A stretch of 8,658 nt of DNA, from NCBI GenBank assembly GCA_937881505.1, contig CALGEM010000242.1, positions 1 to 8,658 of the forward strand. Reading direction: 5' to 3'. This document shows, piece after piece, positions 1 through 7,067 of this stretch. Below the pieces are notes generated by a model, which was given only the letters and a program-made list of their open reading frames with translations, did not search any database and was not told where the DNA came from. Source of the stretch: an uncultured euryarchaeote (GTDB lineage: Archaea; Thermoplasmatota; Poseidoniia; Poseidoniales; Poseidoniaceae). Each line of letters opens with the position of its first letter. Positions within the stretch are counted from its first letter, which is position 1. A program made the translations under genes and the position numbers.

Positions 1-21
1 AACCTTAACATCAACCACCCT

Positions 22-819
22 GTGCGCACCATTGTGACTTCCGGGGATTGGGCCGTCTTGGTCGAAGAAAACGGCAAAACCTACGTCGTTGAATTGATTG
101 ACAAACAGGTCAAAATCAAGGGATTGGGCGTCCTCAATCCTCTACAGACCCTAGCTGATGTCGCTATCGGCGAGCGTGTGGAAATTGGACAAAAGGAACT
201 CAAGCGCGTGCCACCCCGCCTCCCCGAACTGAGTCGGGGTATGGTGCGCCGAGCACAGACCATCGGCAGCAAAGATGCTGGCTTTTTCATCGCCAAACTC
301 GGCCTCGGCCCTGGCGACAACGTCCTCGAAGCGGGTATTGGAAGTGGTGGCCTCGCGATGTACATTCAACGTGTTCTCGGCACCAAAGGAACACACGTGA
401 CCGTTGAGCCGAGAAGCGAGCACACGGAGGTGGCGCTCGAGAACCTGCAGCGTGCCGCCGCCTGTTGGGAAGAAACGCCCAACCACCACCACATCGAAGG
501 CACGATTGAAGCATCGATTGATGCAATCAAAGCCCTAAGCGGTGGTTTTCATGCCATCGTTCTTGATTTGCCCGAACACCCGAGCGCCATTCAGGGGACG
601 GCTGAACTCCTTTTGCCCGGTGGACGTCTCGCATGCTACTGCCCCGTCAGTACGCAGATGGAGCGGGCATGGGAAGCTTGTGAAGCCGCTGGACTGACCG
701 TTGAATGGGCGGGCGAACTGATGGAACGTGAGTGGGGGCGTGCCTCGAAGGGTGGCATGCGACCGGTCAATGGACCGTTCGGACACACGGCCTTCCTTCT
801 GGTCGCCCAGCGAGCATGA
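22..819 (+). CDS. trmI: tRNA (adenine-N1)-methyltransferase, TrmI family
   Basis: This enzyme is predicted to transfer a methyl group from S-adenosylmethionine to N1 of adenine 58 (in archaea often also adenine 57) in the T-loop of tRNA, acting in the cytosol as a homotetramer. The 265 residues fit the usual archaeal length of about 250. Residues 1-75 form a beta-rich N-terminal domain (GDWAVLVEENGKTY), followed by a linker with RRAQTIGSKDAGFFI. The Rossmann SAM-binding motif I is VLEAGIGSGG at 101-110, the DLPEH motif at 182-186 corresponds to the catalytic-site DLP of the family, and the C-terminal RPxxxxxGHTAFL resembles the conserved RP...HTGYL end. The start is uncertain: GTG at 22 is used here, GTG at 34 is an alternative, and the frame stays open to the window edge, so an upstream start is possible. 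No Shine-Dalgarno sequence is visible. The stop codon directly abuts the stop of the convergent gene. The family is secure; whether it modifies A57, A58 or both cannot be read from the sequence. Confidence 0.9.
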   Translation: MRTIVTSGDWAVLVEENGKTYVVELIDKQVKIKGLGVLNPLQTLADVAIGERVEIGQKELKRVPPRLPELSRGMVRRAQTIGSKDAGFFIAKLGLGPGDNVLEAGIGSGGLAMYIQRVLGTKGTHVTVEPRSEHTEVALENLQRAAACWEETPNHHHIEGTIEASIDAIKALSGGFHAIVLDLPEHPSAIQGTAELLLPGGRLACYCPVSTQMERAWEACEAAGLTVEWAGELMEREWGRASKGGMRPVNGPFGHTAFLLVAQRA

Positions 820-822
820 TCA
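817..822. other. Abutting convergent stop codons
   Basis: The TGA of the methyltransferase gene (817-819) is followed without any spacer by the reverse-strand TGA of the large surface-protein gene (820-822). There is no room for a terminator between the two genes, so each transcript must end inside the other gene or overlap it as antisense. Confidence 0.9.
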
Positions 823-3800
823 CTCGATGACTCGAATTTTGTTATCGCACTGCGGGCAGGTGAAACGGAACGGTGGAACGCTGCCTCGAGGAACTCCCAG
901 TCGTGCGTCACACGAGGGGCAGTTCACCTTTGATTCACCGTCGAGGCGACATTCATTGTAGCCAAGTTCGGGCAGGTCTTTTTCTTCCTCCTCATCCTCT
1001 TCGGCCTCGTCTTCCTCTTCTGCTTCAAGAACATCCACTGGTTTCGAGGAACGGCGACGCAGCAATTGGATAGCGACAATGGCCAAAAGCCAACCGCCAC
1101 CCATCACGCCGAGCGTAGCCGGCTGACTGACGCTGACACCGAGGGGCAACGAGAGACCGTTTGGTGGCAGAGCAGGCCCCTCAATGGAGACCGGCAACGG
1201 CACGGACTCATCGGTCGTCAACACTCCACCGCCGGTTGATGTCGCACGAATCACAAGTTCGGACGAAGCTGTCCGAGCCGTGTTGGAGATAACCGTCATT
1301 TGGAAATCAACGCTGGAGCCGGGCGTAAGGGTGTAATCTGTGGTTACTTGGTCATCACTCATACGCACCCACTCCAACACCACCAGCCCGGTGTCCTGTC
1401 CAAAAGCATCCAAGGTTCCCGTGACCTGTGCGTTCCCGAGGTTTTGAACCGTCAAGATGGTCGACGTGGAACTGTCAACTCCCAGCGAGACTCGCCCGTC
1501 AGCAAATGAAAGCGCAACCAGTGAATCTCCGGGCCAATCGGCTTGCACCGTGTAGAGCGTGCCCTGTTCGATAACAACATTGCTTCGAACACCGCTCACG
1601 GCACGGAAGGTGATGCCTTCCTGCCCTGCCTCGGCGCTGTTCGGGACCACGCACGACCAGCCGTAGTATTCAGTGGAAAGCCCTGGCGCCACGGTGATGG
1701 AGACATCAAGACCACAATCGACGCCGACCGTGGTAATTGAGAAGGTGTCTTCGGTGTTGCCGGTGTTGGTCAACACAAGCGTCCCGTAAACCGACTCTCC
1801 GGGTCCGGCGGAATCAACATCGGCGAACACCGCCATGGTAGCGCCAACCGAAACGGGTTCAACGGTCATGAGAATCTCATCATGAACCTCTGAATTGGTT
1901 GTAGAAACAACGCGGAGCGTGTAAATGACTCCCGCTTCGGGTGCACCCGTGGCGATCTCTCGAACGCCGATGGAAATCGGCTGCGTCGCCCCGGAGTCAA
2001 GTTGGAAGGTGGTTGGAGAAACTGTGAATTCAAACCAGTTGCCCTGGCTTTCCGTGGTCCATTCCACGAGGTAGACATCCGATGCGGTACCGAGATTGGT
2101 AGCGTCAACAACCGTTGACGAAACGGTGGCTGGACTCGCCAAAAGGCGGTCCTGAACGGTGTTGACGGCGACCTGCTCACGTTCGACCACCACGATCTCA
2201 AAGGTGTAGGATACACTCAACGAACCTGAAAGGTAGGTGAGCATGGCCGTGGAGGTTCCCGGTGTGGCACCCGTTGAGGCTGCAAAGGTCATGACAACCG
2301 ATTGTTGCTCGGATTGGTCAAGGTCAACAGCACCGACATCAAAGGTGACATCCACGGCCGAGGGAAGACCGGAAAGGGTCGGTGTCAACGAGAGGCTCGA
2401 GGTCCCCGTGTTGTGGAGAGCCACGGCCAAGGTGTTGGTTGAGCCGGGGGCGATAAGGACACGGTTATCGCTTGGTGGAACGATGTCAAGGCCGTCCACT
2501 TCAAGCAGTTGAACATCCACGACCGCAGTTGAAGTTTGACCGTTGTAGGAGGTAGAAAACGACTGCTGGAACAGACCCGCCAGGTCAACATCGCCCTTGG
2601 TGTTCACCGTCCACGTACCGGCTTCGCCAGCAGCGACACTGATACCGGAGGCCGATACAAGCACCGTGGTGAGGGAAGACGATTCCACAATATCGAGGAA
2701 GAAGGTGGCTTCATCGCTGCCGTGGTTGTTGACGCGTACTTCGTAATTTGCACCGACATCAGGAACCACATCCACGGTGGCCATGGGTCCGGAGAGCGAG
2801 AAACTGACGTTCTCATCAACTTCGATGGTGAAGTCAAGTTCTTCCAGTTGAACCGTTGCGTCATCGACCGCATGGTGGCCGGTCAGCCGCAATGGGCATT
2901 GGGATGAACTGTCGGCGTTTTCATCAACATCGACCATCAACTCTACTTCACCGACCGCATCGGGTTGGAGGGACAGTGTTTGCGGCGTTACTAGCGAAGC
3001 GGTGCAAGCCGTTACGCCTGCCGAAGGTGGAACAGAGAGCGTCCAGTCAATGTTGAGCGGGGTGTTTCCGGTGTTGGTCACCTGCACCCCGGTCGTGGTG
3101 CTGGCACCTGGGAGGAAGACATCGCTTTGCCGTAGGAAAGCAGCACTTGCAGAGGGTTCAGCTTCAACCTCAACGACGATGATGGTTGATGAGGTGATGT
3201 TACCGTTGGTGGACCCAATGGTGAGGCGATAACCGTAGAAATCTGGAGCAGCATCGGATGGAACCGTGATGGAAAGGGTCGCTGAGGCTGAACCACCAGC
3301 GGGAATGTTGGCCAATTCGTCATCCTGCCACTGGATGTACCAACCTTGTGGAATGGAGGAGCCAAGCCCAAACGCAGCCGTGCCAGAAACTTCCCACGGG
3401 TAATATGACATCCCGCTCGTTTGGTTGAACACCGTGTCATCAGCGGCTTGCTGCAGGGCGAGTTTCACGCTGGCGTTCAAATTCACCGTGTCGTTGGAGC
3501 CCACACAGGTTTGACCGGTTGTGCTGGAATGGAAAACGCATGCAGCGAGGTAGGAACCTGAGAGCGAAGGATGGCTTCCATCACCGGTGTAGAGGTCGTA
3601 GAAGAGGTTACCAGAAGCGGTTGGGTCGTCGCCATCGGCGACCACACCATCATGGATCGTTTTGTACGCCAAGCCCACGGGTGCAATCCAAACGCTGTTT
3701 CCTGCGTTTGAAATGTTCTCGGCATACCGAGTGTAGCCCTCGGTCAAGCGGGCCTGCATCGTGGTGAAATTATTGTTGAAACTGTTCGAGCTGTCGCCGT

Positions 3801-4836
3801 TTCGGTAACCCCATGTCATGAACAACATGGTCTGGCCACCTTCATTTTCGATGGCGTTGCTCAAGTTCACAACAGCATTCTTGCTCTGCTGCCACATCGA
3901 ATTCGTGGTCGGGAAGGAAGGCACTTGGCTTTGGTCTTGAAGGATGACGTAATCCCAGTTTGAGCCTCGGAGCGTGGTGTTCCATTGATGTCCGGAAGTG
4001 TTCACGTTCTGCCAGTGTTGAGGGAGTCTCATGCCCCCGGCGGTAACCGACTGAACCGTGGCGTTGTAGCCGTCAGCATCCATGACCCCCTCAACAACCG
4101 ACGCCAAATTGTTGGCGTTGGTGTAGCTGTTCCCCATCATCATGACGGATACTGAAGGTGCGGTGGTGTTGGTCGTGCCGTTGTTTCCGGTCCCGTTTCC
4201 GGTGCCGTTATCGCTGGAGTTTCCAGAGGAATTCCCGGAGGTGCTGTTGGTGTGGTTCGCCCACCATGCAGCAAGGTCGGGTTGAACTTCAACATCGAGC
4301 AGGAAGGTGTCGGTGACCGTCCCGAGGTTGTGAGCCGTGAAACTCACATCGATGCTCTCACCTGTGGCCATGTGAACCAGCGGTGAGCCGACGGTCGCCA
4401 AGGACGGGTGGTAGGCCGGGGCGACGGAAACGAGTACGGTCAAAAGTGTGAATTCACCTGAATCAGGTTCACTGACGTTGACGGTAAACGAACCGCTGTC
4501 TGCCACCGTCGCACCCTCGTCGAGACGGACGACGATGGTGGTGTTCTTTGACCACGTGGGGAAGACGTTGTCCACCGTTGCATCAACAGGAAGGATGTTC
4601 CAGTAGGAGGCGAGCGAACCGGTGTGGACACTGAGGTTGTAGGATTCGATGCTGGACCCGTTGTTTTCCACCGTGAGTGTGATGTTGGTGCTCTGACCGG
4701 GCGTCAAAACAACGTGTTGGACATCGGTACTGAGAAGGATGGTCTCATCGGCTGACGCTGAGCCAACCAGCGGAGAAATGCTCATGGTGAGCAAAACGAG
4801 GACACAAGCAACCGCACGAGCAGTTCGGCTGGACAT
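820..4836 (-). CDS. Membrane-anchored surface protein with Ig-like repeats, inserted SGNH hydrolase domain and cytosolic zinc ribbon
   Basis: The 1338 residues begin with a signal peptide (positive SSRTAR, hydrophobic core, likely cleavage after SASA at 26-29). Eight Ig-like repeats of the NEW3/CARDB sort carry an xNxG turn, with the Asn at 58, 170, 588, 704, 809, 914, 1024 and 1132. A low-complexity Asn/Ser/Gly/Thr linker at 192-226 leads into an SGNH/GDSL-like hydrolase domain at about 227-466, with GNSYT (nucleophile Ser237), Gly267-Gly268, WDYVILQDQS and DGSHPS (Asp419, His422). This predicts an extracellular esterase or deacetylase of unknown substrate. A membrane helix at about 1240-1259 precedes RRR, an acidic stretch (1271-1287) and a zinc ribbon (CPSC at 1306-1309, CPQC at 1327-1330), placing the C-terminus in the cytosol. 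The ATG at 4836 is preferred over the one at 4908 because it begins the signal peptide directly and does not crowd aspS. The topology and SGNH fold are well supported; activity is inferred. Confidence 0.85.
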   Translation of the reverse strand: MSSRTARAVACVLVLLTMSISPLVGSASADETILLSTDVQHVVLTPGQSTNITLTVENNGSSIESYNLSVHTGSLASYWNILPVDATVDNVFPTWSKNTTIVVRLDEGATVADSGSFTVNVSEPDSGEFTLLTVLVSVAPAYHPSLATVGSPLVHMATGESIDVSFTAHNLGTVTDTFLLDVEVQPDLAAWWANHTNSTSGNSSGNSSDNGTGNGTGNNGTTNTTAPSVSVMMMGNSYTNANNLASVVEGVMDADGYNATVQSVTAGGMRLPQHWQNVNTSGHQWNTTLRGSNWDYVILQDQSQVPSFPTTNSMWQQSKNAVVNLSNAIENEGGQTMLFMTWGYRNGDSSNSFNNNFTTMQARLTEGYTRYAENISNAGNSVWIAPVGLAYKTIHDGVVADGDDPTASGNLFYDLYTGDGSHPSLSGSYLAACVFHSSTTGQTCVGSNDTVNLNASVKLALQQAADDTVFNQTSGMSYYPWEVSGTAAFGLGSSIPQGWYIQWQDDELANIPAGGSASATLSITVPSDAAPDFYGYRLTIGSTNGNITSSTIIVVEVEAEPSASAAFLRQSDVFLPGASTTTGVQVTNTGNTPLNIDWTLSVPPSAGVTACTASLVTPQTLSLQPDAVGEVELMVDVDENADSSSQCPLRLTGHHAVDDATVQLEELDFTIEVDENVSFSLSGPMATVDVVPDVGANYEVRVNNHGSDEATFFLDIVESSSLTTVLVSASGISVAAGEAGTWTVNTKGDVDLAGLFQQSFSTSYNGQTSTAVVDVQLLEVDGLDIVPPSDNRVLIAPGSTNTLAVALHNTGTSSLSLTPTLSGLPSAVDVTFDVGAVDLDQSEQQSVVMTFAASTGATPGTSTAMLTYLSGSLSVSYTFEIVVVEREQVAVNTVQDRLLASPATVSSTVVDATNLGTASDVYLVEWTTESQGNWFEFTVSPTTFQLDSGATQPISIGVREIATGAPEAGVIYTLRVVSTTNSEVHDEILMTVEPVSVGATMAVFADVDSAGPGESVYGTLVLTNTGNTEDTFSITTVGVDCGLDVSITVAPGLSTEYYGWSCVVPNSAEAGQEGITFRAVSGVRSNVVIEQGTLYTVQADWPGDSLVALSFADGRVSLGVDSSTSTILTVQNLGNAQVTGTLDAFGQDTGLVVLEWVRMSDDQVTTDYTLTPGSSVDFQMTVISNTARTASSELVIRATSTGGGVLTTDESVPLPVSIEGPALPPNGLSLPLGVSVSQPATLGVMGGGWLLAIVAIQLLRRRSSKPVDVLEAEEEDEAEEDEEEEKDLPELGYNECRLDGESKVNCPSCDARLGVPRGSVPPFRFTCPQCDNKIRVIE
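847..921 (-). other. C-terminal zinc ribbon of the surface protein
   Basis: Residues 1306-1330 hold two CxxC knuckles, CPSC and CPQC, separated by 17 residues with the sequence RLGVPRGSVPPFRFT between them. This matches the MJ0042-like finger layout (CPxCxxxLxVP ... FxCPxC). It follows the only membrane helix and a basic stop-transfer RRR, so it should lie in the cytosol. A role in binding protein or nucleic acid is possible but not shown by the sequence. Confidence 0.75.
3439..4158 (-). other. SGNH/GDSL hydrolase-like domain within the surface protein
   Basis: This segment encodes about residues 227-466 of the large surface protein. It shows the four landmarks of SGNH hydrolases in order: GNSYT with the presumed nucleophile Ser237, the glycine pair in AGGMRL (oxyanion hole, block II), WDYVILQDQS (block III region, with Gln in place of the usual Asn), and the DxxH pair in DGSHPS (Asp419 and His422). 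The pattern GNSxT, LQxxS and HPSxxGxYLAA recalls the DUF4886-like branch of the fold. Members of the fold act on carbohydrate esters, lipids or peptidoglycan substituents; the substrate here cannot be told. Confidence 0.75.
4159..4263 (-). other. Asn/Ser/Gly/Thr low-complexity linker rich in glycosylation sequons
   Basis: Residues 192-226 of the surface protein consist almost only of Asn, Ser, Gly and Thr and contain eight N-x-S/T sequons within about 32 residues. The stretch joins the second Ig-like repeat to the SGNH domain and probably forms a flexible, N-glycosylated tether outside the cell. The coding DNA is correspondingly repetitive (several ccggt/gttncc words at 4170-4240), so its length may vary between strains. 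Confidence 0.75.
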
Positions 4837-4958
4837 GGCATTACCAAACCGACACTGTTCAAGAGACTTCGGGCAACCCGACTCCTTTCGCTTTGGCTTT
4901 GGAATCAACCAAGTGTGCTCAGCGAATGGTTCATGTTCTGTGCCTCAACCCCCACGCC
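4837..4958. promoter_or_regulatory. Divergent intergenic region between the surface-protein gene and aspS
   Basis: These 122 bases separate the two preferred start codons and must carry both promoters. I see no good archaeal TATA box (TTTATA-like) on either strand; the only A/T-poor exception is a purine-rich run on the minus strand (aaagccaaagcgaaagga, about 4885-4902) that could include a BRE-like element, which is weak evidence. Neither gene has a clear Shine-Dalgarno sequence just before its start, consistent with leaderless or short-leader transcripts. Confidence 0.4.
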
Positions 4959-6365
4959 ATGACCACTTGGGTTCCAACCGCTTACCGAACACACACGCTC
5001 GGCGAATTGCAGGCACAGGGAGCCGACCTCGTTGGAAAAGACGTCACTGTCATCGGATTCATGGAAGCGAACCGTGGCAAAGGAGCAATTTGTTTCGTTG
5101 ACCTACGAGACGGAACGGGCAAAACGCAGGTCTTCCTCAAAGCAGACAACATCGGAGAGGAAGCCCTTGACACCGTTCAGCGAATGACCCGAGAGTCCAC
5201 CCTCCAATTCACCGGCACCGTCGCCCTCAAGCGCCCACCCAAGGTAAAGGAAGGCGAACCCACTCCCCCGCCAGCCTACGAAGTCTTGGCCACTTCAGTC
5301 AACGTCATCGCACGCGCTGAGGCACCCCTTCCGTTGGGCGTGACCGACAACGTCAATGTGGAGCTTGACACCCGTCTTGACAACCGTTTCCTCGACCTCC
5401 GAAGAGCCCATGTGAACGCCATGTTCCGGCTTCGAGGCAAAGTCCTGCAGTACGGCCGAGAGCACCTCATCACCGAGGGCTTTGTTGAAACCCACACGCC
5501 GAAGATCGTCGCCACCGCAACCGAAGGTGGCGCAGATTTGTTCCCTATGCAATACTTTGACCGCCCTGCCTTCCTGAACCAATCTCCTCAGTTGTTCAAG
5601 CAACTTTGCATGAGCGGAGGCCTGGAGCGGGTCTTCGAAATCGGTCCCGCCTTCCGAGCGGAAAAGAGCGACACCTATCGCCACCTGGCTGAATTTATTT
5701 CCTTTGATATTGAATGCTCTTGGGCCAACGACGATGACGTGATGGGCGTGCTTGAGCGTATGCTGCACCACATTTGGAAATCGGTCGCCGAGGATGAAGA
5801 GTCGATGAGTCTTATCGACACCATCAACGCCTTCCGTGCCGAACAAGGCGAAGAGTTGGTCGAGGTCATCGTCCCAGAATTGCCCTTCCCTCGCGTGGAG
5901 TACGATGACGCCATCCGCATCATCAAGGAAAAGGGCGGTAGCATTGAGTGGGGCGACGATATCGACGCTGAAAACTCCGACCTGTTGGCTCAAGACCTCC
6001 CACAATTCTACTTCCTTCCACGTTGGCCCATGTCTCTCAAGCCGTTTTACATCCACCAAATCGAAGGTGAAATTGGAAGCACGGGCCAGCAACTCTCACG
6101 TGGCTTTGACCTCAACTTCGGAAGAGACGAGATGACCTCAGGCGGTCAGCGAGAACATCGCATTGATGTGTTGGTGGAAAACCTCCGCAACATGGATTTG
6201 GACCCTGAGGAATTCGAATTCTATGTCGCTGGTTTCCGCCACGGGGTGCCTCCTCACGCTGGTTGGGGCCTTGGTGTTGAGCGAATTTTGATGAAATTAA
6301 CAGGAGCGAAGAACGTCCGTGAAACGGTCCTGTTCCCCCGCGACCTTCGTCGATACTGCCCCTGA
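4959..6365 (+). CDS. aspS: Aspartyl-tRNA synthetase, archaeal type (class IIb)
   Basis: This cytosolic enzyme charges tRNA with aspartate at the cost of ATP. In 468 residues it has an N-terminal OB-fold anticodon-binding domain (about 20-115) and a class II catalytic domain. Motif 1 begins near FLDLRRAHV (144-152); the flipping loop ATATEGGADLFPM and QSPQLFKQ follow; motif 2 is GPAFRAEKSDTYRHLAEF (FRAE, Arg233 and Glu235); TSGGQREHR and motif 3 GWGLGVERI (Arg442) close the active site. There is no bacterial GAD insertion, so this is the short archaeal/eukaryal type, slightly longer than the usual 430-440. The extra length lies in the N-terminal extension TTWVPTA and an 18-residue Lys/Pro-rich loop at 91-108. 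ATG at 4959 is chosen because YRTHT, normally at the very N-terminus of archaeal homologues, follows closely; ATGs at 4893 and 4926 would add non-conserved residues. Whether it is discriminating or also charges tRNA-Asn is open. Confidence 0.95.
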   Translation: MTTWVPTAYRTHTLGELQAQGADLVGKDVTVIGFMEANRGKGAICFVDLRDGTGKTQVFLKADNIGEEALDTVQRMTRESTLQFTGTVALKRPPKVKEGEPTPPPAYEVLATSVNVIARAEAPLPLGVTDNVNVELDTRLDNRFLDLRRAHVNAMFRLRGKVLQYGREHLITEGFVETHTPKIVATATEGGADLFPMQYFDRPAFLNQSPQLFKQLCMSGGLERVFEIGPAFRAEKSDTYRHLAEFISFDIECSWANDDDVMGVLERMLHHIWKSVAEDEESMSLIDTINAFRAEQGEELVEVIVPELPFPRVEYDDAIRIIKEKGGSIEWGDDIDAENSDLLAQDLPQFYFLPRWPMSLKPFYIHQIEGEIGSTGQQLSRGFDLNFGRDEMTSGGQREHRIDVLVENLRNMDLDPEEFEFYVAGFRHGVPPHAGWGLGVERILMKLTGAKNVRETVLFPRDLRRYCP

Positions 6366-6379
6366 GCACGTTGCATCCA
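6366..6379. other. 14-base gap between convergent genes
   Basis: Only gcacgttgcatcca separates the stop of aspS from the stop of the protease gene on the other strand. It contains no T-run on either strand and no hairpin, so no terminator can be assigned here. Confidence 0.8.
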
Positions 6380-7066
6380 TCATCCAAAGAGCAGGAAGTA
6401 CCCGACGCCAAAGACCACCACGTCGCAAATCGCGTGGGTGATGTAGGGAATCCAAATGCTTCGATAACGCACGTAGAGCCAACTGAAGGCGGCGCCACCA
6501 ACAAAGAGGCCAAGGCAGGCCAGAAGGTTCGCAGTAAGCGAAAATCCAAGGAACCACAGGGCGAAGAAATGATGCACAACGAACATGAGGGCTGATGCGA
6601 AGATGGTCGGCCAGCCCGGACCAAAAACAACCTCACCTTTCTCAACGAGGAACCAACGGAACACGTATTCCTCCAACACCGAATTTCCAACCGTCCAGAA
6701 CACGGCGGCGGCGATGTAGGTGTTGACATCGGTCAAGCCAAAGGGTTCCAGGGTCGCCCGAAATGTTTGTCGGTCAAGGCGCGAATCGCCGATAAACAAC
6801 CATGCGAGCACCATGATGACAGCAAAAACCAGCCCGATGGCGGTCGCTGCGCCATAGCCACCGTTTCGCACTGGCGACCACGACCATGATTTACGGTCCA
6901 CCTTCAGATGCCACCACAGCGGCAGGCCGAGCATCCAAGCCTTGGAGAGCAGCCAAACGAGTTGCCCCACCAAACCTTCACCGGTGCCAAACGAGGACAG
7001 AATCGAAGCGGTTGGAGCCAGCCCAACCAAGAGGAAGGCCAGCCAAGCCAGTCGCTTTTCCGACAC
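6380..7066 (-). CDS. CPBP-family intramembrane metalloprotease (CAAX protease/bacteriocin-processing type)
   Basis: This 228-residue polytopic membrane protein has about seven hydrophobic segments (near 6-24, 31-52, 73-93, 115-130, 153-173, 174-197 and 210-228). It carries the CPBP/ABI signature: EEYVFR at 132-137 (Glu132, Glu133, Arg137), FVVHH at 162-166 (FxxxH, His166), and THAICD at 210-215 (His211, with Asp215 where Asn is more common). The family cleaves peptide bonds within or near the membrane, as in Rce1 CAAX processing, or acts in immunity to peptides; the substrate here is unknown. The frame extends upstream to 7402 inside the neighbouring gene, but that part is basic, non-hydrophobic and overlaps real coding sequence. 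GTG at 7066 is chosen because it lies one base after the neighbour's stop and has ggggtg six bases upstream. GTG at 7075 is an alternative adding three residues. It is probably the second gene of an operon with the calcium-binding surface protein. Confidence 0.85.
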   Translation of the reverse strand: MSEKRLAWLAFLLVGLAPTASILSSFGTGEGLVGQLVWLLSKAWMLGLPLWWHLKVDRKSWSWSPVRNGGYGAATAIGLVFAVIMVLAWLFIGDSRLDRQTFRATLEPFGLTDVNTYIAAAVFWTVGNSVLEEYVFRWFLVEKGEVVFGPGWPTIFASALMFVVHHFFALWFLGFSLTANLLACLGLFVGGAAFSWLYVRYRSIWIPYITHAICDVVVFGVGYFLLFG

Positions 7067-7067
7067 G

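Noticed and set aside
820..4836. Possible sialidase or glycoside hydrolase because of NEW3/Ig-like repeats
   Set aside because: Such repeats are common on many surface proteins; no glycosidase motif is visible, and the only catalytic pattern is that of SGNH hydrolases.
4837..4908. Start of the large surface protein at the ATG at 4908
   Set aside because: It would put 24 polar residues in front of a complete signal peptide; the ATG at 4836 starts that signal peptide directly.
5295..6092. Open frame of 265 codons on the minus strand opposite aspS
   Set aside because: It lies wholly opposite highly conserved AspRS motifs, and its protein has no recognisable domain; it follows from the codon pattern of aspS.
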